Source of the DNA: SG-bin9 sp049323835
GTDB lineage: Bacteria > Pseudomonadota > Alphaproteobacteria > Rhizobiales > Xanthobacteraceae
NCBI GenBank assembly: GCA_049323835.1
Contig: JBMOOJ010000050.1
Coordinates: 1 to 19,666, forward strand
Length of the DNA: 19,666 nt
Direction: 5' to 3'
Positions 1 through 6,121 of the stretch are shown piece after piece (the stretch's first letter is position 1; every line of letters begins with the position of its first letter). The position numbers and the translations under genes were made by a program. Under the pieces are notes generated by a model. That model ran no database searches, was not told where the DNA came from, and was given only the letters and a program-made list of their open reading frames with translations.

Positions 1-470
1 AGCATCAACACGTTGTCGAGCCGCAGGTTGAAGTTGCCGATGTTGACGGAGGCCGTCGGCAGCAGTCCGGGGAACGGTTTCGGGTTCGCACCCTGCGGAT
101 AGAACAGGCGCACCGCTTCGCGCAGCACCGTGCCGAGCATCAGCGTGATCAGCAGCGTGTTGAGCGCCGGCGCGGAGCGCAGCGGCATCACCAGATAGCG
201 CGCGATCAGCATGCCGAGTGCCGCAATCGCGACGATCACCACGGCGAGCATCGCCACCAGCAGCACGGGGCTCGACGTCACGCCGATGGCGCTGAGGCCG
301 ACGAACGTCGCCAGCGCCGCGAACGCGCCGACCGTCAGCACGTCACCGTGCGAAAACTTGATGATATCGAGCACACCGAAGAACAGCGTGAACCCCACCG
401 CCACGAGCGCGTACATCATGCCGAGCATGAGTCCGTTCATGACGTATTGCGCAAGCAGCCCCGCATCCAT
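1..470 (-). CDS. livH: Branched-chain amino acid ABC transporter permease, LivH family (3' end cut by window)
   Basis: This is the first 156 codons of an inner-membrane permease of the HAAT (branched-chain amino acid type) ABC importer family. The N-terminus reads MDAGLLAQYVMNGLMLGMMY, followed by a segment with GVLDIIKFSHGD, the hallmark of LivH-type permeases, and then hydrophobic helices rich in Val, Ala and Leu. The ATG at 468-470 is preceded on the minus strand by a G-rich run (CTGGGGGGAC) that can serve as ribosome binding site. It lies 65 bp downstream of a Liv-type binding protein on the same strand, so the two probably form one importer, with livM, livG and livF expected beyond position 1. 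The substrate cannot be told from sequence; Liv-family systems also take up amides, urea and aromatic acids. The gene is open at the window edge, not truncated biologically as far as can be seen. Confidence 0.9.
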   Translation of the reverse strand, partial: MDAGLLAQYVMNGLMLGMMYALVAVGFTLFFGVLDIIKFSHGDVLTVGAFAALATFVGLSAIGVTSSPVLLVAMLAVVIVAIAALGMLIARYLVMPLRSAPALNTLLITLMLGTVLREAVRLFYPQGANPKPFPGLLPTASVNIGNFNLRLDNVLM

Positions 471-495
471 CCCCGGATGTCCCCCCAGAAAATCA

Positions 496-527
496 AACGG
501 AGCAGGACGCGGCCGCCCTGCTCCGTT
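496..527 (-). terminator. 11-bp perfect hairpin between binding protein and livH (attenuator or mRNA-stabilising stem)
   Basis: The arms AACGGAGCAGG (496-506) and CCTGCTCCGTT (517-527) are perfect inverted copies around a 10-base GC-rich loop. Read on the minus strand the stem is followed by TGATTTTCTG, a short, imperfect T-run. The hairpin lies in the 65-bp gap between the binding protein stop (536) and the permease start (470). In ABC import operons such a stem commonly lets the binding protein mRNA outnumber the permease mRNA, by partial termination or by protecting the 3' end. Which of the two applies cannot be decided here. Confidence 0.65.
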
Positions 528-535
528 GCTGGCTT

Positions 536-1708
536 TTACTTCTGGCCTGGCAGCTTGCGCTTGCCGGACTTGTACTCGCTGTCATCCCACTCGACGAACT
601 TGCCGTCCTGGATCACATACTTGGTAATGACGGCAACGGTGTTCTGGCCGTGATCATCGAAGGTGATCTTGCCGACGATCGAGTCGCGGTCCTTCACCTT
701 GGAGAGATCGGCAATGACCTTCTTGCGGTCCGGCCCGACCTTCTCGATCGAGTCGAGAATCATGTCCATCGCCGCGAAGGCGAAGGCGCCATAGGCTTCC
801 GGCGGATTGTCGTATTTCTGCGCAGTGTACTTCTCCATGAAGAACTTGCCGCCCGGCAGCTTCTCCGTCGGCGCGCCCTCGCGGAACGCAAGCGTGCCTT
901 CCGCCAGCGGTCCGAGGCCCTGGATGTAAGCGTCGGAGACAATGCCCGACGTGCCGTCGAACACCGCCTTGATGCCGAGCTTGTCCATCTGCGAGCGGAT
1001 GCGCACGCCGATCGGCGTCAGCCCGCCGAAGTAGATCACCTCCGGATTCAGCGCCTTGATCTGGGTCAGTTCGGCGGTGAAGTCCTGCTGGTCGGCGGTC
1101 ACGCCGAACGTGCCGACGATCTTGCCGCCGGCCTTTGTCAGCGCCGCGCTGAAGTACTGGTTGTGCCCCTTGCCATAGTCCGTCGTGTCGTGGATCACCG
1201 CCACGGTCTTGTAGCCGAGCTTGGTGATGAGTTCGGCGTTGGCGTCGTTCTGGTTGATCATGGTGCCGTTGACGCGATGCACCTCCGCATACTTGTTGCG
1301 GTAGGTGATGTCCGGCAGCACCGCGCCCCAGACGATGATCGGGAAGTTGAACTTGTGATAGATGTCGACCGTCGCGATGGCGGTCGACGAGCAGTAGTGG
1401 GTCGCCGCGCCGATGATTTCCTTGTCCGCCGCCATCTTGGTCGCGACCTGCACGGCGATGTTCGGCTTGCATTCGTCGTCAAGCACGACGAGTTCGTACT
1501 GGTATTTCGCCTTCGGATCGGCATTGCGCAGCTTGACGGCGAGGTCAGCCGAATTGCGGCCACCGAGCCCGTTCGCGGATACGCCGCCGGTCAGCGGGCC
1601 GATGAACCCGACCTTGACCTTGTCCTTTGCCTCTGCGGCGGTTGCGGCCAGACCCGCAACGAGTACCGCTGCGAGAATCAAACCCCGCTGCTTGATCATT
1701 CCGGACAT
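536..1708 (-). CDS. ABC transporter periplasmic substrate-binding protein, LivK/HAAT family
   Basis: This 390-residue protein is the ligand-binding subunit of a branched-chain amino acid type importer. Residues 1-27 are a signal peptide (positive MIKQR, hydrophobic core, cleavage near AEA|KDK). The mature start, VKVGFIGPLTGGVSANG, is the typical first strand and ligand loop of Peripla_BP_6 (type I fold) proteins. The DDECKP segment and the later THYCSS supply a cysteine pair, which in LivJ/LivK proteins forms a disulfide near the binding site. The length is normal for the family. The ATG at 1706-1708 has a strong ribosome binding site (GGAGGG, 6 bases upstream), favouring it over the next Met. 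It is followed by livH on the same strand. The ligand is not known: the family covers Leu/Ile/Val, amides, urea and aromatic compounds. Confidence 0.93.
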   Translation of the reverse strand: MSGMIKQRGLILAAVLVAGLAATAAEAKDKVKVGFIGPLTGGVSANGLGGRNSADLAVKLRNADPKAKYQYELVVLDDECKPNIAVQVATKMAADKEIIGAATHYCSSTAIATVDIYHKFNFPIIVWGAVLPDITYRNKYAEVHRVNGTMINQNDANAELITKLGYKTVAVIHDTTDYGKGHNQYFSAALTKAGGKIVGTFGVTADQQDFTAELTQIKALNPEVIYFGGLTPIGVRIRSQMDKLGIKAVFDGTSGIVSDAYIQGLGPLAEGTLAFREGAPTEKLPGGKFFMEKYTAQKYDNPPEAYGAFAFAAMDMILDSIEKVGPDRKKVIADLSKVKDRDSIVGKITFDDHGQNTVAVITKYVIQDGKFVEWDDSEYKSGKRKLPGQK

Positions 1709-2072
1709 CGTTGTCCCTCCATCCTGAGCGTACTCAAATTCGGCCAGAATCGTGCAACGAGGATGTCCTCTCGGGCAAGCCAGTTTCCAGCCAGGTAACG
1801 ATATTGCTTTACACGTTCACAAGAATCCACCGCAATTTCCCCGCACGCTTCCCTTTGCCGCCCTCCGGGCCTGAGTGAGCGCCATAAGACTGCTCGGCAG
1901 GGAAACGGCCGGTCGGTGCCTGGCGATACAAGGCATTGCTGGAATTCACGTGCGAGAGCGAGATCGTCCGCCGCGTTTCCCGACGTAACCGCTGTCGTCG
2001 AAGACCGCGGTTTGATGTGTTCGACTTGCATGACGGGCGCAATGCGGACCGAGAGGTTCATTATTCGAACTC
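1709..2072. other. Upstream region of the Liv-type binding protein; no gene seen
   Basis: This stretch of about 360 bases lies upstream of the binding protein start. It contains only short open frames whose products resemble nothing I know and have no ribosome binding sites. The binding protein's Shine-Dalgarno complement lies at 1715-1720. No convincing sigma-70 promoter was found on the minus strand, although one must lie here or just beyond if the gene is the first of its operon. Confidence 0.5.
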
Positions 2073-2087
2073 GCGTGCAATGCACGC
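2073..2087. repeat. Short perfect palindrome (7+1+7)
   Basis: GCGTGCA at 2073-2079 and TGCACGC at 2081-2087 are perfect inverted copies about one base. This could be a protein-binding site or chance in GC-rich DNA; there is no gene immediately beside it to support an operator role. Confidence 0.3.
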
Positions 2088-2137
2088 ATGCAATCCGCCG
2101 CCCTGAGAGCCTGCCCCGGACTTGATCCGGGATGCAC

Positions 2138-2168
2138 GCGCGCTCCCTCTCCCCGCCTGCTGGGAGAG
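2138..2168. repeat. Interspersed hairpin repeat, copy 1
   Basis: A 23-base sequence beginning GCGCGCTCCCTCTCCCC (2138-2160) recurs exactly at 3174-3196. In this copy CTCTCCC (2147-2153) pairs with GGGAGAG (2162-2168) to make a 7-bp stem. Short GC-rich hairpins of this style are scattered between genes in Bradyrhizobium-like genomes (from memory, not checked). Confidence 0.6.
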
Positions 2169-2180
2169 GGTCAGAAAGTG

Positions 2181-2268
2181 CGTAGCCCGGATGAAGCGCG
2201 GAGCGCGCAATCCGGGGCAGTCATGCATGCTCCGTCCCCCGGATTTCGCTGCGCTCCATCCGGGCTAC
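2181..2268. repeat. Pair of inverted REP-like palindromes (BIME-like)
   Basis: Two copies of a palindromic unit face each other. Copy 1 runs from GTAGCCCGGATG (2182-2193) to ATCCGGG (2210-2216). Copy 2 runs from CCCGGAT (2238-2244) to CATCCGGGCTAC (2257-2268). Each copy can fold by pairing CCCGGAT with ATCCGGG. The two outer 12-base ends (2182-2193 and 2257-2268) are perfect inverted copies, so the whole can also fold as one long stem. This is the architecture of bacterial interspersed mosaic elements built from REP units. It ends 4 bases before a promoter-like sequence. Confidence 0.65.
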
Positions 2269-2272
2269 ACAC

Positions 2273-2300
2273 TTGACATTTCCCGTACTAGGACTATAGT
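2273..2300 (+). promoter_or_regulatory. Near-consensus sigma-70 promoter reading into the hairpin-rich element
   Basis: TTGACA (2273-2278, a perfect -35) is followed after 16 bases by TATAGT (2295-2300, five of six -10 bases). Transcription would begin near 2306, which is exactly the first base of a 12-bp stem (2306-2317 with 2350-2361). No protein gene follows on the plus strand, so the promoter appears to serve a non-coding RNA. Confidence 0.6.
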
Positions 2301-2305
2301 CACAG

Positions 2306-2850
2306 GCGTCCTGCCCCACAGAGGGGCGATCGCGATCGTCACGATCCGCGGGGCGGGATGCGGTGGACGCGGCAGCGTCAGGCGCGGACGATGCGTGGTT
2401 GGGGATGTGAGGGCCGTGCTCCGCAGGGGTAGCCGTTGCATCTATGGACCCACACACCGGAAGCGCTGACGACGACGCTGCGCGGTGCGGGCCGGGGCGG
2501 AGATTCGCCTCACTCACATCGCCTTTGCGCGCCGGCCCAAGTCGTGTGGTCCCGATGCCCGCCGCTGGCATCAAGGGATCGGAGGGCCTGCGTGCCGACC
2601 GGCGCGCAGGACAGTCTCAGATTCCGACGGTGACGAACCCAAGCGTATCAATCGCCGCCGGGGAGAGCACGAAGCAAGCCGGAAGCCCATCGCGTGCGGA
2701 ACGCCGGACGAATGTTCGGCATCCGTGGTGACTCTGCCTGTGTGCTTTTTCACTATTGCACGCAGGGCTACGGACGCACGATGCGTCCGGCGTTCCGCGC
2801 GCCCTCGTTATCGAGGGAGGAACGTGTTGAAGCACTCCGGCGCCCCCGCG
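2306..2850 (+). ncRNA. Candidate structured non-coding RNA or interspersed RNA-like element (end approximate)
   Basis: No protein gene is credible here, but helices follow each other closely: 2306-2317 with 2350-2361 (12 bp, two G-U pairs); GGGCCGG 2489-2495 with 2532-2538; 2550-2559 with 2567-2578 (GATGCC/GGCATC inside TCCC/GGGA); 2703-2708 with 2715-2720 (one G-U); 2737-2745 with 2758-2766 (9 bp, one G-U); 2771-2778 with 2782-2789 (8 bp); 2802-2807 with 2812-2817 (6 bp). All four wobble pairs are G-U only on the plus strand; a minus-strand RNA would have A-C mismatches. This agrees with the direction of the promoter at 2273-2300. I recall related multi-copy sequences in Bradyrhizobium and Rhodopseudomonas intergenic regions, often mis-annotated as short hypothetical proteins; this is memory, not a search. 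The 3' end is a guess, since no classic terminator with a T-run is seen. Confidence 0.45.
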
Positions 2851-2853
2851 CCA

Positions 2854-2881
2854 CAAAGAACAGGGGTGATGATGCATGTCT
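2854..2881. repeat. Direct repeat, copy 1
   Basis: CAAAGAACAGGGGTGAT followed by GATGCATGTCT. It matches the second copy at 2939-2966 at all but one of the first 25 positions (G versus C at 2871). Confidence 0.6.
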
Positions 2882-2938
2882 GAACAATGGCGCGGGTTTT
2901 CTTTTGCGCGAATGCGGCAAGCCGCACGCGCGCCGCCG

Positions 2939-2966
2939 CAAAGAACAGGGGTGATCATGCATGTGT
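2939..2966. repeat. Direct repeat, copy 2
   Basis: Second copy of the 28-base unit, beginning 85 bases after the first. Only two copies are present, so this is not an array. The 57 bases between them hold an unrelated GC-rich sequence with the partial inverted repeat TGCGCG/CGCGCG. Confidence 0.6.
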
Positions 2967-3017
2967 GGAAGATGGAAAGCGCTCAATGGGAAGCGATGCG
3001 TCTCGTCATTCTCAGTC

Positions 3018-3126
3018 GTCATGCCCGGACTTGATCCGGGCATCCATCTTCTTTCGAGAAAGATGGATTGCCGGCATAGGCGTTCGCAAGAACGCCGTTC
3101 TTCGAACGGCTATGCCCGGCAATGAC
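3018..3126. repeat. REP-like element with nested inverted repeats
   Basis: The ends GTCATGCCCGG (3018-3028) and CCGGCAATGAC (3116-3126) are near-perfect inverted copies. Inside lie further palindromes: ATCCATCTT against AAGATGGAT around a short TTCG-containing loop, and GCCGTTCTTCGAACGGC. Elements bounded by GTCATTGCCGGG-like ends are typical intergenic repeats of Bradyrhizobium relatives (from memory). No coding function is apparent. Confidence 0.6.
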
Positions 3127-3173
3127 GAAAATACTAAGTGCTCGCGCCCCGGAATGACGGAGGAAACGAGATG

Positions 3174-3204
3174 GCGCGCTCCCTCTCCCCGCCTGCGGGG
3201 AGAG
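3174..3204. repeat. Interspersed hairpin repeat, copy 2
   Basis: This copy shares its first 23 bases (3174-3196) with 2138-2160. Here CTCTCCCC (3183-3190) and GGGGAGAG (3197-3204) form a perfect 8-bp stem with a 6-base loop. It lies 44 bases beyond the stop of the RidA-like gene on the minus strand, so it might also help end that transcript, though no T-run follows. Confidence 0.6.
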
Positions 3205-3247
3205 GTGAAAGGCGCTCGCAGCCGGAAATGACAAACGAAGGCGGAAA

Positions 3248-3598
3248 TCAGTTTTTCGCAGCAACGACCATGATTTCGACCAGGATCTTCGGGTCGGCCA
3301 TCTTGGCCTCGACCGTCGCCCGCGCCGGCAGGTTCTTCGGGTCGGCCCATGCGGTCCAGGCCACATTCATCTCGTCGCGGAAGCGGATATCGCTGACCCA
3401 GATGTTCGCCGAGAGAATCCGCGACTTGTGGCTGTTGGCGGCCGCCAGCAGTTCGTCGATCGTCTTCAGGATTTGCTCGGTTTGTCCGCGAGCGCCCTGC
3501 GTGACGTCGCTGGCGGTGATACCGGCAAGGTAGACAACGCCACCATATTCGACGGCCTGGCTGAGAATCTTGTTTGACTGGTGGCGAACGATTGTCAT
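3248..3598 (-). CDS. RidA/YjgF/Rid-family imine deaminase
   Basis: This 116-residue cytoplasmic protein belongs to the RidA family of trimeric enzymes that hydrolyse reactive enamine/imine intermediates to ketoacids and ammonia. The start, MTIVRHQSNKILSQAVEYGG, and the motif PARATVEAKMADPKILVEI match the family's C-terminal active site: the Arg in PARATVEA corresponds to the carboxylate-binding Arg of E. coli RidA, and the Glu in VEI to the late catalytic-site Glu. I chose the ATG at 3596-3598; an upstream in-frame ATG at 3625 would add nine residues that do not fit the family. The gene is divergent from a LysR regulator, beyond which lies dadA. Since D-amino-acid dehydrogenase releases imino acids, RidA is a sensible partner. 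It is divergent rather than co-transcribed, so shared control by LysR is an inference. Confidence 0.9.
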   Translation of the reverse strand: MTIVRHQSNKILSQAVEYGGVVYLAGITASDVTQGARGQTEQILKTIDELLAAANSHKSRILSANIWVSDIRFRDEMNVAWTAWADPKNLPARATVEAKMADPKILVEIMVVAAKN

Positions 3599-3620
3599 GA
3601 AAAAACGACCCCTGATGCAC

Positions 3621-3665
3621 TGCAACGAACGCGACGAACGGCGTCTTGAGCGCCGTTTTGTTGCA
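3621..3665. promoter_or_regulatory. Nested inverted repeat between ridA-like gene and LysR gene; candidate operator
   Basis: The outer arms are TGCAAC (3621-3626) and GTTGCA (3660-3665). The inner arms are AACGGCG (3637-3643) and CGCCGTT (3651-3657) around TCTTGAG. The site lies in the 146-bp divergent gap just upstream of the ridA-like start, where a LysR-type regulator would be expected to bind. No promoter could be placed with confidence, and the assignment to the LysR protein is inference. Confidence 0.35.
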
Positions 3666-3744
3666 TGCGCCCTTGGCCTTGGCCAGTCTTCTCCATCATG
3701 TTACGCTCAAAAAGTTCGAACTATCACCACTTGGTTGCCCTTTT

Positions 3745-4737
3745 ATGCAAACGAAAAGTCGCGTCATGGGTCAGTTGACGGATACCGACCTCCGGTTACT
3801 GCGCGTGTTCAAGAGCGTGGTGGATTGCGGCGGTATGGCTGCCGCAGAGCTGGAACTGAACATCGGCATTTCCACCGTCAGCCGCCACGTCAAGGATCTC
3901 GAAACCCGCCTCGGCATGACGCTGTGCCGGCGCGGACGCGCGGGCTTCGCGCTGACGGCCGAGGGCGAATTGATCTATGCGGAAACCCAGCGCCTGCTGG
4001 CCTCCGCCAATGCGTTCCGTTCGAGCGTCGACGAAATCCATCAGCGCATGGCCGGGCAACTGCACATCGCGATCTTCGACAAGACCGCAAGCAATCCGGA
4101 ATCCAACATCGGCCGCGCGATCGCGGTGTTCATGGAACGCGCGCCGGACGTGACGCTGAACATGCACGTGGTTCCGATCAACGCGATCGAGCGCGGCGTG
4201 ATCGAGGGACAGTTTCAGCTCGGCATTCTCCCGGTACACCGGATTTCCGACAGCCTCGTCTATACGGACATTTTTACGGAAACGATGCTCCTGTACTGCG
4301 GACAGGATCATCCGCTCTACCGCACCGACGACAGCGCTCTCACATGGGACGATATCCGCACCCATCCGTTTGCCGGGCTCGGTTTTCATTCGCCGAACAT
4401 GGAGTTCAGCCAGCGGCTGCGCCTGGCGCGCCGGGCCACCGGTTTCGACCAGGAAGCGATCGCCACGCTCATCCTGTCGGGCAAATTCCTCGGCTTCCTG
4501 CCGGACCACTACGCGGAAGGCTTCGTCGGCAATCGCAGAATGCGGGCGATCAATCCGGCGCTGTTCCGCTATGCCTGCACCTTCGTCAGCGTGGTGCGCC
4601 GGTCGCCGCAGGCGACGCGCGTGACGCGCGCCTTCGAGCAGTGCCTGCTCGAGGTTCATGGCGAGAAGGTCACGGCGCCGCTCGGCCGGGTCGGAGCGGC
4701 CGAGCCGAAGCACGCCTACCCGCCGCGCCAGATCTAG
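3745..4737 (+). CDS. LysR-family transcriptional regulator, adjacent to dadA
   Basis: This 330-residue regulator has an N-terminal winged helix-turn-helix (about residues 11-70: LRLLRVFKSVVDCGGMAAAE, then ISTVSRHVKDLETRLGMTLC) and a LysR substrate-binding domain from about residue 95. The length is slightly above the usual 290-320 because of a polar C-terminal tail ending AYPPRQI. The start is uncertain: ATG at 3745 or at 3766 (MGQLTDTDL); neither has a strong Shine-Dalgarno. An upstream frame extension to 3646 adds residues unlike the family and was not used. The gene sits between a divergent RidA gene and dadA (94 bp downstream, same strand), so it probably controls D-amino-acid use, perhaps with a D-amino acid as effector. 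The effector is inference only. Confidence 0.9.
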   Translation: MQTKSRVMGQLTDTDLRLLRVFKSVVDCGGMAAAELELNIGISTVSRHVKDLETRLGMTLCRRGRAGFALTAEGELIYAETQRLLASANAFRSSVDEIHQRMAGQLHIAIFDKTASNPESNIGRAIAVFMERAPDVTLNMHVVPINAIERGVIEGQFQLGILPVHRISDSLVYTDIFTETMLLYCGQDHPLYRTDDSALTWDDIRTHPFAGLGFHSPNMEFSQRLRLARRATGFDQEAIATLILSGKFLGFLPDHYAEGFVGNRRMRAINPALFRYACTFVSVVRRSPQATRVTRAFEQCLLEVHGEKVTAPLGRVGAAEPKHAYPPRQI

Positions 4738-4831
4738 TCGCCTGGCCCGCTGCATCTCTTGAACGGGATGGTTGCGCACCCGCCCTGAGCCGGGCGAGAA
4801 TTCCGTGCTCTGGCCCGGAGTTGTCTTCATC

Positions 4832-6100
4832 ATGAAAGTTGTTGTGCTTGGCAGCGGCGTGATCGGCGTCACCACCGCCTACTATCTCGCCAAGGCGGGG
4901 CATGACGTGATCGTGATCGATCGCCAACCGGGCCCGGGATTGGAGACAAGCTTCGCCAACGCCGGGGAAGTCTCTCCGGGCTACGCATCGCCGTGGGCCG
5001 GACCGGGCGTGCCGCTGAAAACCATCAAGTGGCTGACGATGAAGCACGGGCCGCTGGTCATCCGGCCGAAGTTCGCTCCGGCGATGTGGCTATGGATGTT
5101 GCAGACACTGCGCAACTGCACGAGTGCACGATACGCCCGCAACAAGGGCCGCATGGTCCGGCTCGCCGAATACAGCCGCGACGTGCTGCGCGAGCTGCGG
5201 CGCGACACCAACATTGCTTACGACAATCGCGCGCAAGGAACGCTTCAGCTTTTCCGCACGCAGGCCCAGGTCGAGGCCGCGGCGAGCGACATCGCCGTTC
5301 TCAAGGACTACGGCGTGCCGTTCGAGGTGCTCGATGCAAATGGTTGCGCAAAAGCTGAACCCGCGCTGGCTGGCGTGCGCGAGAAGATCGCGGGTGGCCT
5401 GCGGCTTCCCGGCGACGAGACCGGCGACTGCCAGATGTTCACCGCGCGGCTTGCGGAGCTGGCTGTCTCGCTCGGCGTTGAATTCCGCTACGGCGTCACC
5501 ATTCAGGGTCTCGTGACCGAGGGCAACCGGATCGCGTCGGTGGCCACCGGCACCGGCCCGATCGTGGGAGATGCATTTGTCGTCGCGCTCGGCAGTTACT
5601 CTCCGCTGCTTGTGCGAAAGGTCGGCATCACCCTGCCCGTCTATCCGGTGAAGGGTTATTCGATCACGCTGCCGATCACCGATCCCGCCGGAGCTCCGGA
5701 ATCGACGGTGATGGATGAAAGCTACAAGGTCGCCATCACGCGGCTCGGCGATCGTATCCGGGTCGGCGGCACGGCCGAACTCGCCGGTTACGACCTCGCG
5801 CTCGATCCGGCGCGGCGCAGCACGCTCGATCACTCCGTCTCCGATCTGTTTCCGCGCGGCGGCGATATGGCGAAAGCGACGTTCTGGTGCGGCCTGCGGC
5901 CGATGACGCCGGATGGCGCACCGGTGGTCGGCCCGACCCGATACGCCAATCTCCATCTCAACACGGGACACGGCACGCTGGGCTGGACCATGGCCTGCGG
6001 TTCCGCGCGCGTGCTGGCGGATCAGATGTCCGGACGCAAGCCGGACATCGATACGGGCGACCTCGCCGTCGCACGCTACGGCGGGAGCGGCTTCCGGTAG
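4832..6100 (+). CDS. dadA: D-amino acid dehydrogenase (FAD-dependent)
   Basis: This 422-residue flavoenzyme oxidises D-amino acids (classically D-alanine) to ketoacids via imino acids, passing electrons to the respiratory chain at the inner face of the membrane. The N-terminal MKVVVLGSGVIGVTTAYYLA carries the GxGxxG FAD-binding motif (residues 7-12), with Asp30 ending the second strand. Segments such as SFANAGEVSPGYASPWAGPG, NKGRMVRLAEYSRD, GTLQLFR, LPGDETGDCQ, YPVKGYS, LRPMTPDGAPVVGPTR and LNTGHGTLGWTMACGSA are the diagnostic DadA blocks, close to the E. coli protein as I recall it. The ATG at 4832 has CGGAG at 4816-4820; an upstream extension to 4772 is not supported. It follows a LysR gene and converges with the acyl-CoA synthetase gene, 21 bp from stop to stop. 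Confidence 0.95.
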   Translation: MKVVVLGSGVIGVTTAYYLAKAGHDVIVIDRQPGPGLETSFANAGEVSPGYASPWAGPGVPLKTIKWLTMKHGPLVIRPKFAPAMWLWMLQTLRNCTSARYARNKGRMVRLAEYSRDVLRELRRDTNIAYDNRAQGTLQLFRTQAQVEAAASDIAVLKDYGVPFEVLDANGCAKAEPALAGVREKIAGGLRLPGDETGDCQMFTARLAELAVSLGVEFRYGVTIQGLVTEGNRIASVATGTGPIVGDAFVVALGSYSPLLVRKVGITLPVYPVKGYSITLPITDPAGAPESTVMDESYKVAITRLGDRIRVGGTAELAGYDLALDPARRSTLDHSVSDLFPRGGDMAKATFWCGLRPMTPDGAPVVGPTRYANLHLNTGHGTLGWTMACGSARVLADQMSGRKPDIDTGDLAVARYGGSGFR

Positions 6101-6121
6101 ATGTAGATCGGCCCGGCCGCG

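Noticed and set aside
1779..1793. Possible sigma-54 promoter (TGGCTG-N5-TGGC on the minus strand) upstream of the Liv-type binding protein
   Set aside because: The GG and GC doublets have the right 10-base spacing, but the -24 box lacks AC and the -12 box has TGGC instead of TTGC; too weak to call.
650..1798. A 382-codon open frame on the plus strand opposite the Liv-type binding protein gene
   Set aside because: It is a shadow caused by GC-rich third positions: the product is rich in Arg, Asp and Val with no recognisable domain, and the opposite strand encodes a clear family member.
2122..2958. Several overlapping short frames in the intergenic block that could be annotated as hypothetical proteins
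   Set aside because: They have no ribosome binding sites, overlap in many frames and fall on the hairpin-rich repeat. RNA structure explains the sequence better.
2854..2966. Two similar 28-base units considered as a CRISPR remnant
   Set aside because: There are only two copies with a 57-base gap, no leader and no cas genes nearby.
3570..4875. Long open frames of 421 codons (plus) and 359 codons (minus) overlapping the LysR gene
   Set aside because: Both lack family motifs and ribosome binding sites, and are low-complexity Arg/Ala-rich translations. The LysR frame in the same DNA has a clear helix-turn-helix.
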